This document shows, one piece after another, positions 1 through 10,087 of a stretch of DNA of 15,844 nt. Every line of letters starts with the position of its first letter. Position 1 is the stretch's first letter. The stretch covers positions 1 through 15,844 of the forward strand of contig NW_027122949.1 of the NCBI RefSeq assembly GCF_023973825.1. Direction: 5' to 3'. The notes beneath the pieces were generated by a model, which worked only from the letters and a program-made list of their open reading frames with translations, was not told where the DNA came from and did no database searches. A program made the position numbers and the translations under genes. This DNA comes from Plasmodium brasilianum. Lineage: Eukaryota; Apicomplexa; Aconoidasida; Haemosporida; Plasmodiidae.

Positions 1-454
1 TTTTTAATATGAAGAGGATTATATAATATATATATTCTCTACATTCTGCATACTATATAAACTAATTATATTTGTATAATAATAAATCATTTTTCTTTTT
101 CTTTTTCTGAAAAAAATTAATACTTAAATGATTTAATCATTAATTTACAGTAAATAACTATATTATATTTTTTTAATATTTACAAATAAACACATTATTT
201 TGTTTTATTTTAAAAAATGTTATTTTTTTTTTTATATCAATAACATTCAAAATTTTTGAAAATATTTTTAAAGTTTTTTTCTTTGTATACCCTGTGAAAT
301 ACATGATCATTATATATATTTTATTAAATATTTATGAAGTAATAAAAACAAATTGTTTTAAAAATAAATATAGCATCCCCCATAATAAGCAGTAAAATAA
401 ATAGTTATTAATTTTTCCCTTGCTGAATATATATGTATATTAATAATCTATACA
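1..454 (+). promoter_or_regulatory. 5' flank of gene 1, related to the flanks of the other family members
   Basis: This AT-rich stretch holds no gene. It is the presumed promoter and 5' UTR of the gene starting at 455. Seen directly: a TATATTC-rich block at 8-60, a poly-T/poly-A zone around 215-235, and a GTATACCCTGTGAAATACATG-like segment near 285-305 that resembles the matching position upstream of gene 3. Close to the start codon, AATTTTT..CC.TTGCTGAATATAT (410-433) resembles the TTGAATATATTA found about 40-50 bp upstream of genes 3 and 4. These similarities suggest that the flank was duplicated along with the gene. The transcription start cannot be placed. Confidence 0.5.
8..60 (+). repeat. 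Upstream TATATTC-type repeat block of gene 1
   Basis: The block begins AATATGAAGAGGATTATATA and continues as ATATATATTCTCTACATTCTG. The reverse complement of 11371-11430, upstream of gene 3, gives AATATGTAGAGAAATATAAT followed by ATATATATATTC units, so the two align along most of their length. It ends about 395 bp before the start codon of gene 1, matching the distance in genes 3 and 4. Role unknown; it could be a shared promoter element or just retained duplicated flank. Confidence 0.5.
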
Positions 455-1313
455 ATGGAACAAAAAATTAATTCCACCTTATTTTTCAAAATTTCTGCGT
501 TTATGATTTTAAGTTGGATATGTCATTTTTGTTGTGATACAGTATGATAATGTTATATATGGATTTCTGTAAATTTTATATTTTTTGTGTTTCATTTTTT
601 TTAATAATTTTTATTATTATTATATTATTTATTGTATGAAATAACGTATATTAACATAATTTTTTTAGAGAACTAATAACAAATTGTTAATTGAGAAATG
701 GACACCATGTAGAAGATTAAATACAAGAAGTTATCGTTTACTAGCAAAATATAAAAAGAATAAAGATTCAAATACTTTAGATCTTAAAGAGGATAAACCA
801 TTCAATGGAGATAGGAACAAAGGAAAAAACAGACAGTCTAATAGAAGTCCATTAAATAAGGCGCAATACTATACAGAAGTTATAGATTATGATAATGGGA
901 TGTTTGATGGTAAATACTTCCATTTTGAAAAAAAATTAATTAAGAAAAAAGACTATGATGATTTACTTGAAAAAAAAAGAAGAATTTGTGATATAGCTTT
1001 AAAAAAAATAAAATTCAGAAAATACAGGTATGGAGCTTTTATGACTTTCCTTTTTTTCTTGTTCGCAATTGGATTGCCAATATTACAACATTTTAAGTAC
1101 TTGAAAGCTGCAGGGGATAAAATTAAAACTGCATTAACATTGGGAACAGTATGGACTGCGGTAGAAGGTGTCTTGAATGGAGCGAAAGAATATTTTTTCT
1201 TAATATCATTTGGAATATTAATGTTTATATTGTCTGTCTTACTTCTAATAGCGTTATATAAGCTCTTAATAAATAATGAAAAATATAAAAAATTTAAGTT
1301 GATGGCAGAGTAA
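455..1313 (+). CDS. fam-l/fam-m-type exported protein (two exons, 243 aa)
   Basis: Two-exon gene of the P. malariae exported-protein family. Exon 1 is 455-541, a phase-0 intron is 542-668 (donor GTATGATA, acceptor TTTTTTAG), and exon 2 is 669-1313. Exon 1 encodes a 29-residue leader (MEQKINSTLFFKIS...W-I-C-H-F) with a hydrophobic core at about residues 8-22. Exon 2 carries the export-type motif RSYRLLAK (residues 49-56). A basic, Asn/Lys-rich stretch follows, then the subtype signature AQYYTEVIDY, MFDGKYFHFEKK and KKKDYDD. Transmembrane segments lie at about 150-170 and 205-227, and the tail is lysine-rich. The AG at 667-668 was chosen because the next AG, two bases on, leads straight to a stop. 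The start matches the M-x-x-K leader of the paralogs. Expected destination is the infected red cell; molecular function is unknown. Closest relative in the window is the gene at 10088-10979, including its 3' flank. Which letter (l or m) this subtype carries I cannot settle. Confidence 0.9.
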
Positions 1314-4300
1314 AATGAACAATAAAGAATATACATTTTTCTGTAAGGACGTTTCCAACGTTAACTAATATATATAATATTTTTACGGAATATATTCTTA
1401 TAAAACATACTTATAACTATTATAATTTTATAAATATATGTAGGTATAATTTTTCTTTTTAACACAGAAGAAAAAAAAAGTTAAATTAATCATTTTTTCG
1501 TTAATATGAATGTTATGATATTTTTAAAATTTTATTTTATATTATTTTTTCACTTTAATTGCTTATTATGGTTTAATATATATAATATTCCTATTTCAAT
1601 AGGATCTTATAAAAAATATAGTTTTGTGAACTAAAATTAACATATAAAAAGACAATACAAATCAATGTATACGAATAATGCCTTAGCTATATTCGAACTA
1701 AAAATGGTACTTCATGTTTTTATATTTTTGTAGAATGCAAGGATTTTCTTGGTTCAACTTATGGTAAAAATTCATAATTATCTTTAAAATGATAATAAAT
1801 ATGACTTTTTTAGATTTTAATTAAACAAAGTAAACGTATATTTTTTCTTTGACATATAAAAACAAATTTTATTTACCTTAAAAAATAACTGTTAATATTT
1901 ATTTTATAAAATAATAATTATGAGAAATATATTATAATCTATATATGTTGTAACATACATTATAATATATTCTTATTTCTCTTTTGTGAAAATCATATAT
2001 CATATTTTATAAATATATTAAAACATAATGTCCCTATAAAATTTGTATTATTTATAATTTTTTAATAAATACAGGCTACAAAGTCTTTAGAACTAAATGA
2101 ATAATTAAAGCCATTTAATGCTTTATTAGTGCTCATAATTACGCGGTTAATTTCCTACTGAAATTTTAAAAATGTACTATATATATATTATTTTTTTTTT
2201 TTTTTAGTTCATTAAATGTATAAAATAACGAATTAAATATTATCATATATGAAGAAATAATATATTTAAAATGCTTCCTTTTTTATCTTAGTTTTTTCAA
2301 AATAGTTATCTTCTAGTAACATGTTATATATATATAAATATAAAATTTTTTTTTTAAGGTAACGAAATTACATATAACTTTTCATAAAATTATATAAATA
2401 TGTGTATACAAATATTTATATATATGTTATAATTTTTCCTAAGGTCTATATATATATTATACAGAGTATTAATACCTCTTTGAAGATGTATAAATATATG
2501 TATAGTTTATACTGACAATTAATAATTTCTTAAAAAATAAATCTTATTTTTAAAACATAATAAAAATGAAAAAATGAATTATTTTTTATGGATAATTTAT
2601 AAATGCGCAACATTAATTTTATTTTTTAAGCATGCTTTAATAATATATATTTAAAAAGTTAATCTACTTTTTTTTTTTTTTTACAATATTTAACTAAATA
2701 AATATAAGACATTCTACATTCAAACATTTTACACCTAATTTTTACTCAATAAATTTGATTTTTCATAGATTCTGATGGAAATTGTAGTGCATTATTAATA
2801 TATTTTTTATTTCTAATAATTTCATATATTTCAAAAAGTACTGCTTAAACAATTTTATAAAGAATTCGTATATTTTTCCTTGTAAATGTATACATGGGAT
2901 CTACAGAAAATGAGACGAACATATGTGGGCAATACTGCATGGGAAATTAAAAATGTTCAAATTGGAATTTTAATAAGATAATTATTATATTCATTATTTT
3001 ATTTTCTAATATTTCTTTTTGTTTATATTATATATTACTATAATTTCTTAAAATATATGTTTACTTGTAAGCAATTTTCGTGTGCATAGATGTATAATGT
3101 GATCCTATTGTTATAATATATATATATATATTTTTATTTTGAACATTTAAAATTATAACAAAAAAAAAAATCATTTGTAAAAACAAGATATATATGGTAT
3201 TAACTCTTTAATTTGAAGTCGTCTAATGTTTTAGGGTACCCGTATATATTTATCTAAAATTTTGAAAAAAATATTGCAATAAAAAGTATTACAAACTTTT
3301 CGTTTCCTATACATCATGTTATATCCATCCTTATGCTTATTTTTATACTATTCATAGTAAGACTCAATACACATATTTTAATGATTTAAATTATTACCTC
3401 ATAAAAACGGCGTTAACACATGAAAATTCGTAAAAAATATGTTCATTAGTTCTATTATGAAATAAATTACATAACCCTAAAAAACCTATTTAATAATACT
3501 ATTTGAATTAATTAAAACTCTCAAGAATACTTCAGAATACATATTTTTATTAAAATTTTCTTTATTTCCTTATATATTCAATAGAAATATTTATTGATAT
3601 ATTCGTATAATTTTGTCAAGAATAAAAATAGAAATCCTTTTTCGTCATAATTATATTTTATCATAAATATTTAAATATATTTTTATAAAATAGAATTAAA
3701 TAAACATTAAATATGTATAAAAATAAAAGGACTAATATAAGAATTTTGTTTTTCATTTGAAGAAGGTAGCAATGTGCAAAATTAAAAATCGTCCAACAAA
3801 AATACTACTAAAAATTATATAACACAAATATGTACTCTATATTTCATAGAATTAACCTTATCTGTAAACCTTGAAATGCTTTATTTGGTCTTGATTAAAT
3901 ACATAAAACATAAGTATATAGCATTACTGAAGGTATCTATATATATTAACATTTTTCTTTCTTCTAGATATATTATCACTTATAATACTCATTTATCTTG
4001 AATATGTATTCTTTAATAGTTGGTTATGATTCTTCCAATCAATAATATCATTAATGTTATATAATTATAGTGTATATAACATTTTTTATTGAAGTATTTT
4101 GTTTAAAAATAAATGATAATGTACTACATGTATTATCATGCAAAATTTTTTTTTCCTTTTGTTTCACTAACCATTAAATATTGATATTTACAAAATAATT
4201 TTTAATTCTTCTCAACTATTCTATTAATAGTAGTAGAATCACAAAAATATATACTTTAATCAATAAGAAAAATAAGTGACATTTCTATATTCATCTAATT

Positions 4301-5638
4301 TTTTTTTACAATAACATTTTCCCTATTTTACTATAGTACTTTTTTAATATTAATTTTTTATCAATCAATCTACTATCTTAAAAACATATTGAACTTATTC
4401 ATATAAGATATGCATTTACCTGCATTTATCAAATATAAAATTAAAAAAAAAGTAAATAAAGTTAAATTAATTCTCCTATTATAAAACATATAATTCAATA
4501 AATATACAAATAAAATGTAAAATAAACATACATAAAATAACTAATTTGAATTATTAATTATTTATTCCTTTTCTTATACATAAATATTAGTAAGTTGTAT
4601 CCTTCTAAAACAGTTAAAAAAAAATAAATGTAATATTCCATGTTACATTAAACAGTGTAAACTACTGTTAACCCAATACTATAAAGCGAAATGTGTAAAT
4701 GTAATTATATTTATAATTCAAAAGGAGCATATTCCTGAATAAAATTATTAAAATAAACAAAAATGACGCTTATCGATTATCTTATACGATTTAAAACATC
4801 ATAAATACCATATACCTTTTTGTACCTTCCAAAGAAATTTATATCATTGATTAAACAAATTATATTATAATAGTAAAAAGACAATGAAACGAAATAAATG
4901 AAAATTAATTATTTCATATATTATATGAAATTGCATGTGTTATCTGATTTATTAGGATTCATTGGTTTTTTTTTTGTAAATTTAATCTTAGCTATTATAA
5001 AGAAAATATAAATTAAATGTAAAAAAACAAATTGTATTGTGATAAGATTGATTCAACTCGTTATTAATCTGTTATGTATATATAAACAAAAAACAGAAAA
5101 AAATGAAAACATATAAATAACCATATTAGTATATTCATTCACATTGTTTCTTCAAACGAAAAACAAGTTACGTTTATTCTTAATAAGAAAGATTAATCTT
5201 CCATTTTTTAATTACTGCAAAAAACAGAAAATAAGACTAAAATAAAATAAAAATCGGTCCAGACTTTTTTTTTTACGATTACAAACATAAATTGCCACAT
5301 ACATCAATGAAAATATATAAACTGTTCTTTTATATATATTTATGAAGCTACATACATTTTTCAAAAAAATTTTGATATATACAAAATTATATATATAAAT
5401 GATAATATTGTTTTATAATGAAAAGATATTTTAAAATAAAATGTGAATAAAATTAAAATATTCACATTTAAAAATAAATTAAAAATGTAACTTATTACTC
5501 TTAAGGATCAAAAAAACCTCTCATCTGCAGTTCTACCTATTGTTTCTCTAAAATTATAGATATGTTCGTTAATTGTGTTTATCAATTAGGAGATTATATA
5601 TTTTAATCGTCATAAAATACTATTTTACGTGAAGAATG
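1314..5638. other. Gene-free AT-rich intergenic stretch (4.3 kb)
   Basis: It lies between the 3' ends of two convergent genes. I see no gene here. It contains poly-T runs (for example 2191-2205 and about 2670-2682), short (TA)n runs (about 3117-3130) and stops in all frames. A few short islands are less AT-rich: 2081-2155, 2881-2950, 3258-3389 and 4771-4860. Each is open for only about 20-45 codons, with no recognisable domain, so I cannot call them genes. The first 40 bases or so after gene 1 resemble the 3' flanks of genes 3 and 4. Confidence 0.6.
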
Positions 5639-6481
5639 TTATACTGTGTAGTTCATTTTACTTTTTAAATGTAATAATTTTTTATGTTTATCTATTTTTC
5701 TTAGGATATAAAAAAGCCTCACTAAAACTATAACCCATAATATATATAATGATCCAAAATATTTTAATAAATCTCTAGTGGTTGTATTATTTAGGATATC
5801 ATACAAGAAATATATTAACATAGCGAATGCTACTCCAACTACTAAATTGAAAACGTACAAAGCATAAAATGCCTTACGTTTTCTTTTTATACATCTTTTT
5901 ATAAATTTAAAATCAGTATTTGTACTATACCTAAGTACATTTTTATAATATATTTTGTCTAACATTCTTTTTCCAGGGTAGGTATTTACCTTATTGTATT
6001 CAGAAGATTTAATTTTCCCTTCTTGTTTATAGCTTCCTAAACTATTTGATATACATTCTTTTGGCAGTTTATTTTTTCCATTGGATATTGTTTCTTTCTT
6101 AGATATATGTTTCTTTTTGTATTCTCCATTATTTGGAATATCATCTTTTTTCCTTAACATATTTGGATATTTTTGTTTTTTATGCTTTGTTAGTAAACGA
6201 TAAGTTCTTGTAGATAATTTTTCATCAATAATATTTTTCTCATCCAAATATTTACAAATGGTACTCTAGAAAAACAAAATATATATTCACAATTTAAAAA
6301 AATAGATAAATCCATGCTAATAAGAAATATTAACAGAAATATAAAAACCGCACAAATGAATAATAAAGATAACTTTATTTAATATATATCACACCACTTT
6401 ACTATTAGAAGGACATATCCATGTTAAAAATATAAACGTCGCAATTTTAATAAAAGATGATAACTTAATTTTCTTTTTCAT
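5639..6481 (-). CDS. Exported protein of the same superfamily with a divergent C-terminal half (two exons, 237 aa)
   Basis: On the minus strand, exon 1 is 6481-6395 and encodes 29 residues starting MKKKIKLSSFIKIATF with W21-I-C. The intron is 6394-6266 (129 nt, donor GTGTGATA, acceptor TTTTTCTAG), and exon 2 is 6265-5639, phase 0. The donor was chosen because it gives the same exon-1 length as gene 1 and matches its GTATGATA. RTYRLLTK sits at residues 49-56, exactly as in gene 1, followed by the common DDIPNNGEYKKK region. After about residue 100 the protein departs from both other subtypes: it has MLDKIYYKN and TNTDFKFIKR, then transmembrane segments at about 162-184 and 197-217 and a basic tail. 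This looks like a generic Plasmodium exported protein rather than fam-l or fam-m proper. The leader has P24 where gene 1 has H. Product function is unknown. It converges on gene 1. Confidence 0.85.
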
Positions 6482-6930
6482 AATGTAAATTTATAATATT
6501 GTATTTTATCTGGTTCATATCAGACTATTGATAATAAATATTCTTTCAACGACAAGGAACACTATATATTTTTTTGTATTTTTTTTTCAAACAAGATTAA
6601 TAATATGCATATAATAAATATAATACATTTTACAACATAGAAAATGTAAGAGAAATCTATAATTTCATTGTCATATTTTAACCTCAATATCAATTATAAA
6701 AAACTAACATTAATTTAATAGTGTAATTTTAATGTATTAATAATTATCTAAAATACCTAATTTTGTTATTTAGTGTAGTAAAATAACTAAATAATTAATA
6801 TATTAATCATTTTCAAAATAAAAAAAAAAAAATTAATTATGATTTCTTGATATTTGAAAATATTTATTTTATATAAAATATATAACGTATAATATGTAGA
6901 TAACGCAATGTTCTGTATATTAAGAGAATA
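6482..6930 (-). promoter_or_regulatory. 5' flank of gene 2
   Basis: No gene is visible here. Close to the start codon, on the minus strand, CCTTGTCGTTGAAAGAATAT (6559-6540) resembles CCTTTGTCATCAAAAGATTAT at nearly the same distance from gene 4. Around 6890-6921 the segment TATGTAGATAACGCAATG weakly resembles TATGTAGAATACAGAATG in the upstream block of gene 4, again about 410 bp from the start codon. Promoter function is inferred only from position and from similarity between paralogs. Confidence 0.4.
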
Positions 6931-7292
6931 AATGATAATTTTAATTATATTTCCTTATTAACAATTATTTTTTGATAAACATTATATTTTGGAAAAATCG
7001 ATTATTATTTATAAAAAAGCTTATCATAATATAATAATAGTAATAAAGAAATAAAATAGAGATATTTTTACAAATTTTGTACAATTTTAATTTTATAACT
7101 CGTACTATTTATGATTTATTTTATATTTAAAAAACTAATATTTATAATACTATGTTCTAAAAAAATATCAATTTTAAAATCAATTAAAAAAAACAGAGTT
7201 CCTATATTTGCATCATAAGTATTATATATTAGAATTTATAATTAAGTTTAATTTATTCCTTTATTTTGTAAATGAAAATTTTTAAAATTTTC

Positions 7293-7316
7293 CTCTCTCT
7301 CTCTATATATATATAT
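7293..7316. repeat. Compound (CT)6(AT)6 microsatellite
   Basis: Six CT units run directly into AT units. The CT part stands out because nearly every other simple repeat in the window is pure A/T. Confidence 0.85.
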
Positions 7317-8340
7317 TTTAGTAAAATGTATACTTTCAGAAGATACATTAATAAAATTAAAAAAAAACAAAAAAAAAAACAGAGATTAAAATTAAAATCG
7401 GTGTAAGAATCGTGTATTCAATAAAATAAAGCCATATATATTTTGAATGAAATATACTTACCATATTAATATTATATAAGTTGTATTAAATATATATAAT
7501 AAATAAAAAAAATAACAAAATAATTTTGTAAAATGTATGATTTAGTGATTTTACTACTGATAATATTTGAACAAATAAATTATTTTTAGTTTATTCATTT
7601 ACATATACATTGTATTAAAAAGATTTTTTAGAAACACCAATTAATTAAAATAATATTATATTTTGATACAGTTACCTTTAATAGAAAAATTAAGCTCAAT
7701 TAACATACTAATTTTTCTATATATTATAAAAGAATAAAAAATTATAAATTATAAAAATATTATGTAATTAATAATTTTATATTAATCATCTAATATAAAA
7801 CTCTATTTTTTTCTTTTAAAATATTACTCTTCTAAGGAAAAAGCTAAGAGATAAAAAAAAAAAATGTACATATATATACGTAAAAAAATTAACATTATTT
7901 TATTTGTACTGATTTAAATTAATTACATTATCATCCTGACATTCATGAAATAATTGATTTAGTGTCTATTACATCCTCGTACACTTTGTTTATATCACTT
8001 CCTCACACAGTCAATATTTTATTTTATAGTATAAGATAACCCATTTAAAATTTTATAATAACCCATATATGTAAATTATCAAATAAACTATGAAACAAAA
8101 TTCATATATTATAAAATCATGATAAGCCTTTACATATAAGTACAACTTTTTCCTCATAGCAACATTAAATGTTTGTAAACATTTTTTCGAATCGTTTTCT
8201 AAAAAAGTAATTATTTATAAGTATTAATTATTTATGCTTTTTCTAAATTAAAAAATAATAAACGAATACTCTATGTTCCAGATAATATATTAATTTTTTT
8301 TTTTTTATTAATTATACATAGTAGTAGACAATTGTTTTCC

Positions 8341-8359
8341 TATATATATATATATATAT
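8341..8359. repeat. (TA)n microsatellite
   Basis: About nine uninterrupted TA units followed by GTATATG. An ordinary simple repeat for this genome and likely length-polymorphic. Confidence 0.85.
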
Positions 8360-9118
8360 GTATATGTAAATATAACTCAATAATGTATATATGCATTCCC
8401 CATTATATTTTCATTATATTTAATAAAAAATATTATAGCATAATAATAAAATAAGTTATATATAAAGCAATAATTAATTTCAATTTTCAAAAAATCATTT
8501 TCATATCTACACTAGCTATAACCTATTAAAGACACAAAATATTAATTTAAATATTGAATTTTTATAGAATGTAATGCATTTTATATTTTTAATATGATTC
8601 ATATATAGTACCTAAATTTTTCGCTTCTACAGTAAAAGAAAAAGTACTTTAAATTATCTCTTTTTTTATATTTTATCATATATATTATATGTTTTACAAT
8701 TTCTAAGAAGCTTCGCTAATACAATTTATACACAATATCTTTGCATCTATGACGATACATGTTATTTTTTATAAAACAATCATATATATAAATGCATCTT
8801 GCAAATTGGCAATAATTTTTTTATGCAAATGCAAAACATTAAAATTGAATATGTTACTTAAAAAATACCTATGACTAAAAGCAAAAGTATGCCATTTTAA
8901 GAATTTGTTAATGATAAACGTGAGACCCTTAAATCTAAATTAATCCAAGTTCCTATAAAAACTTCATTAGTTGGTCACGATCACGAGAAAAAATACTAGT
9001 CGTCTTAACAGAAATGAATTTATTTATTAATTTCCTATAATTAAATTCACAAGCATTATAGCATTTTTCTTATTTATTCTTTTTCTAACACTATAAATTA
9101 AATCAATTAAAATAATGA

Positions 9119-9382
9119 ATGCACTTCCATAAACTACCTAATTTAATAGTATATAGAATTATCTACTGTACTAGTATTGTGTTTACAATTATGTAATTTT
9201 TTTGTAAACTACTTCACCGCATCAGGAAAATTATGTTGTATTCATTAAGAAGAAAAGTAAATTCATGGAAATATATAGATGAATACAATAACCTCATAAC
9301 TACAAGTAGTTCTGAAAAAGACAAAGTGTATTATTTCGGTAGCATTCATTATATAACAAATCATACTCAGAATTTTATTTAG
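9119..9382 (+). pseudogene. Possible degraded 3' end of a pir-family gene
   Basis: Read from 9119 in one frame, the plus strand is open to TAG at 9380-9382 except for one in-frame TAA at 9194-9196. The first part is hydrophobic (about 9143-9215). A basic patch follows (HRIRK at 9215-9229, then SLRRKV at 9242-9259), and then a polar, non-repetitive tail with DEYNN, TTSSSEKDK and YYFGS. A transmembrane segment, a basic juxtamembrane patch and a polar cytoplasmic tail ending in Y-rich motifs is the usual order at the C-terminus of Plasmodium PIR proteins. Codon use here is also less AT-extreme than in the flanks. No splice acceptor or upstream pir exon is visible, so this would be a fragment. 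It may instead be a chance open stretch; I rate the family assignment as tentative. Confidence 0.35.
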
Positions 9383-10087
9383 AAATGCTATTATTTTATT
9401 ATATATCTATAATTCCCCTCTTATACGGTAAAAAAAAAAAAAACATTTTTTAAAAATCTTAAGTAATAAAGATATTTTATAATATTTTTCTAATCAAAAT
9501 TATTTTATATAATAAACATTATCTTTTTTCTTTTCAGTAAAATATATGTAATACAATATAATACATTCACATCGTTTGATTAAATACAAAAAAGGACATT
9601 TTTATTTTTAACATAAAGTCAACCATGAGGGTATTTTTCTTATTATATCTACCAATACTCATTTTAGTATTGAAGGAGATAAAAAATAGAAAAAATGTAT
9701 TTTTCATTTAATATATAAATTCTCATATAATATCAACAAAATGATATTAATTATAATATTATATTTTAATTTTGATTTAATACATGCATTTTTAATAGAA
9801 ATCAATTTTAACACACAAATATATATATTAAGCAATAATATACAATTATATTTCAACACTAATTTATAATACAAAATGAATTTTATTAAATCATTCAAAT
9901 TTACAAAATAGCGAAAAACGTAATTTATTACTGTTATTATAAAAATGATACCTTATACATATGTACATTTATAAAATTATATCAATAATAAGTATGAATA
10001 TAAAGTATATAACAATAAAGATATTATATATATTATTTCTTACTATTAATTAACTTAAATTAAAATACAAATTTCTTATTGTACATG
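9383..10087. other. Gene-free AT-rich stretch, 3' flank of gene 3
   Basis: No convincing gene. A 64-codon open stretch on the minus strand (9704-9898) is almost entirely I, L, N, Y and K and looks like AT-rich noise. The bases just outside the stop of gene 3 (about 10060-10087, minus strand) match the 3' flank of gene 1: ACATGTACAATAAGAAAT against AAATGAACAATAAAGAAT. Confidence 0.55.

Larger units (their letters stand above)
6931..9118. other. Gene-free AT-rich intergenic stretch
   Basis: I see no intact gene between the flank of gene 2 and the pir-like remnant. The stretch contains a compound CT/AT microsatellite (7293-7316), a (TA)n run (8341-8359) and poly-A or poly-T runs. At about 8939-9040 there is a short open stretch with a W-S-R-S-R motif, discussed in the findings. 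Confidence 0.55.

Noticed and set aside
953..1336. 127-codon open frame on the minus strand opposite gene 1
   Set aside because: It lies fully opposite the second exon of gene 1 and has no family signature; it is a shadow of that gene.
2191..2207. Poly-T run followed by AG, like a strong splice acceptor
   Set aside because: No open exon follows it; such tracts occur by chance all over this sequence.
3231..3237. TTTAGGG, resembling the Plasmodium telomere repeat
   Set aside because: Only a single unit here, and a single reverse unit (CCCTAAA) near 3475; no tandem array, so not an interstitial telomere.
7293..7316. CT/AT microsatellite considered as a regulatory site
   Set aside because: It is far from any gene start and has no counterpart near the other family members.
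9704..9898. 64-codon minus-strand frame
   Set aside because: Composition is almost only I, L, N, Y and K, with no leader exon, splice site or motif; typical noise in DNA this AT-rich.
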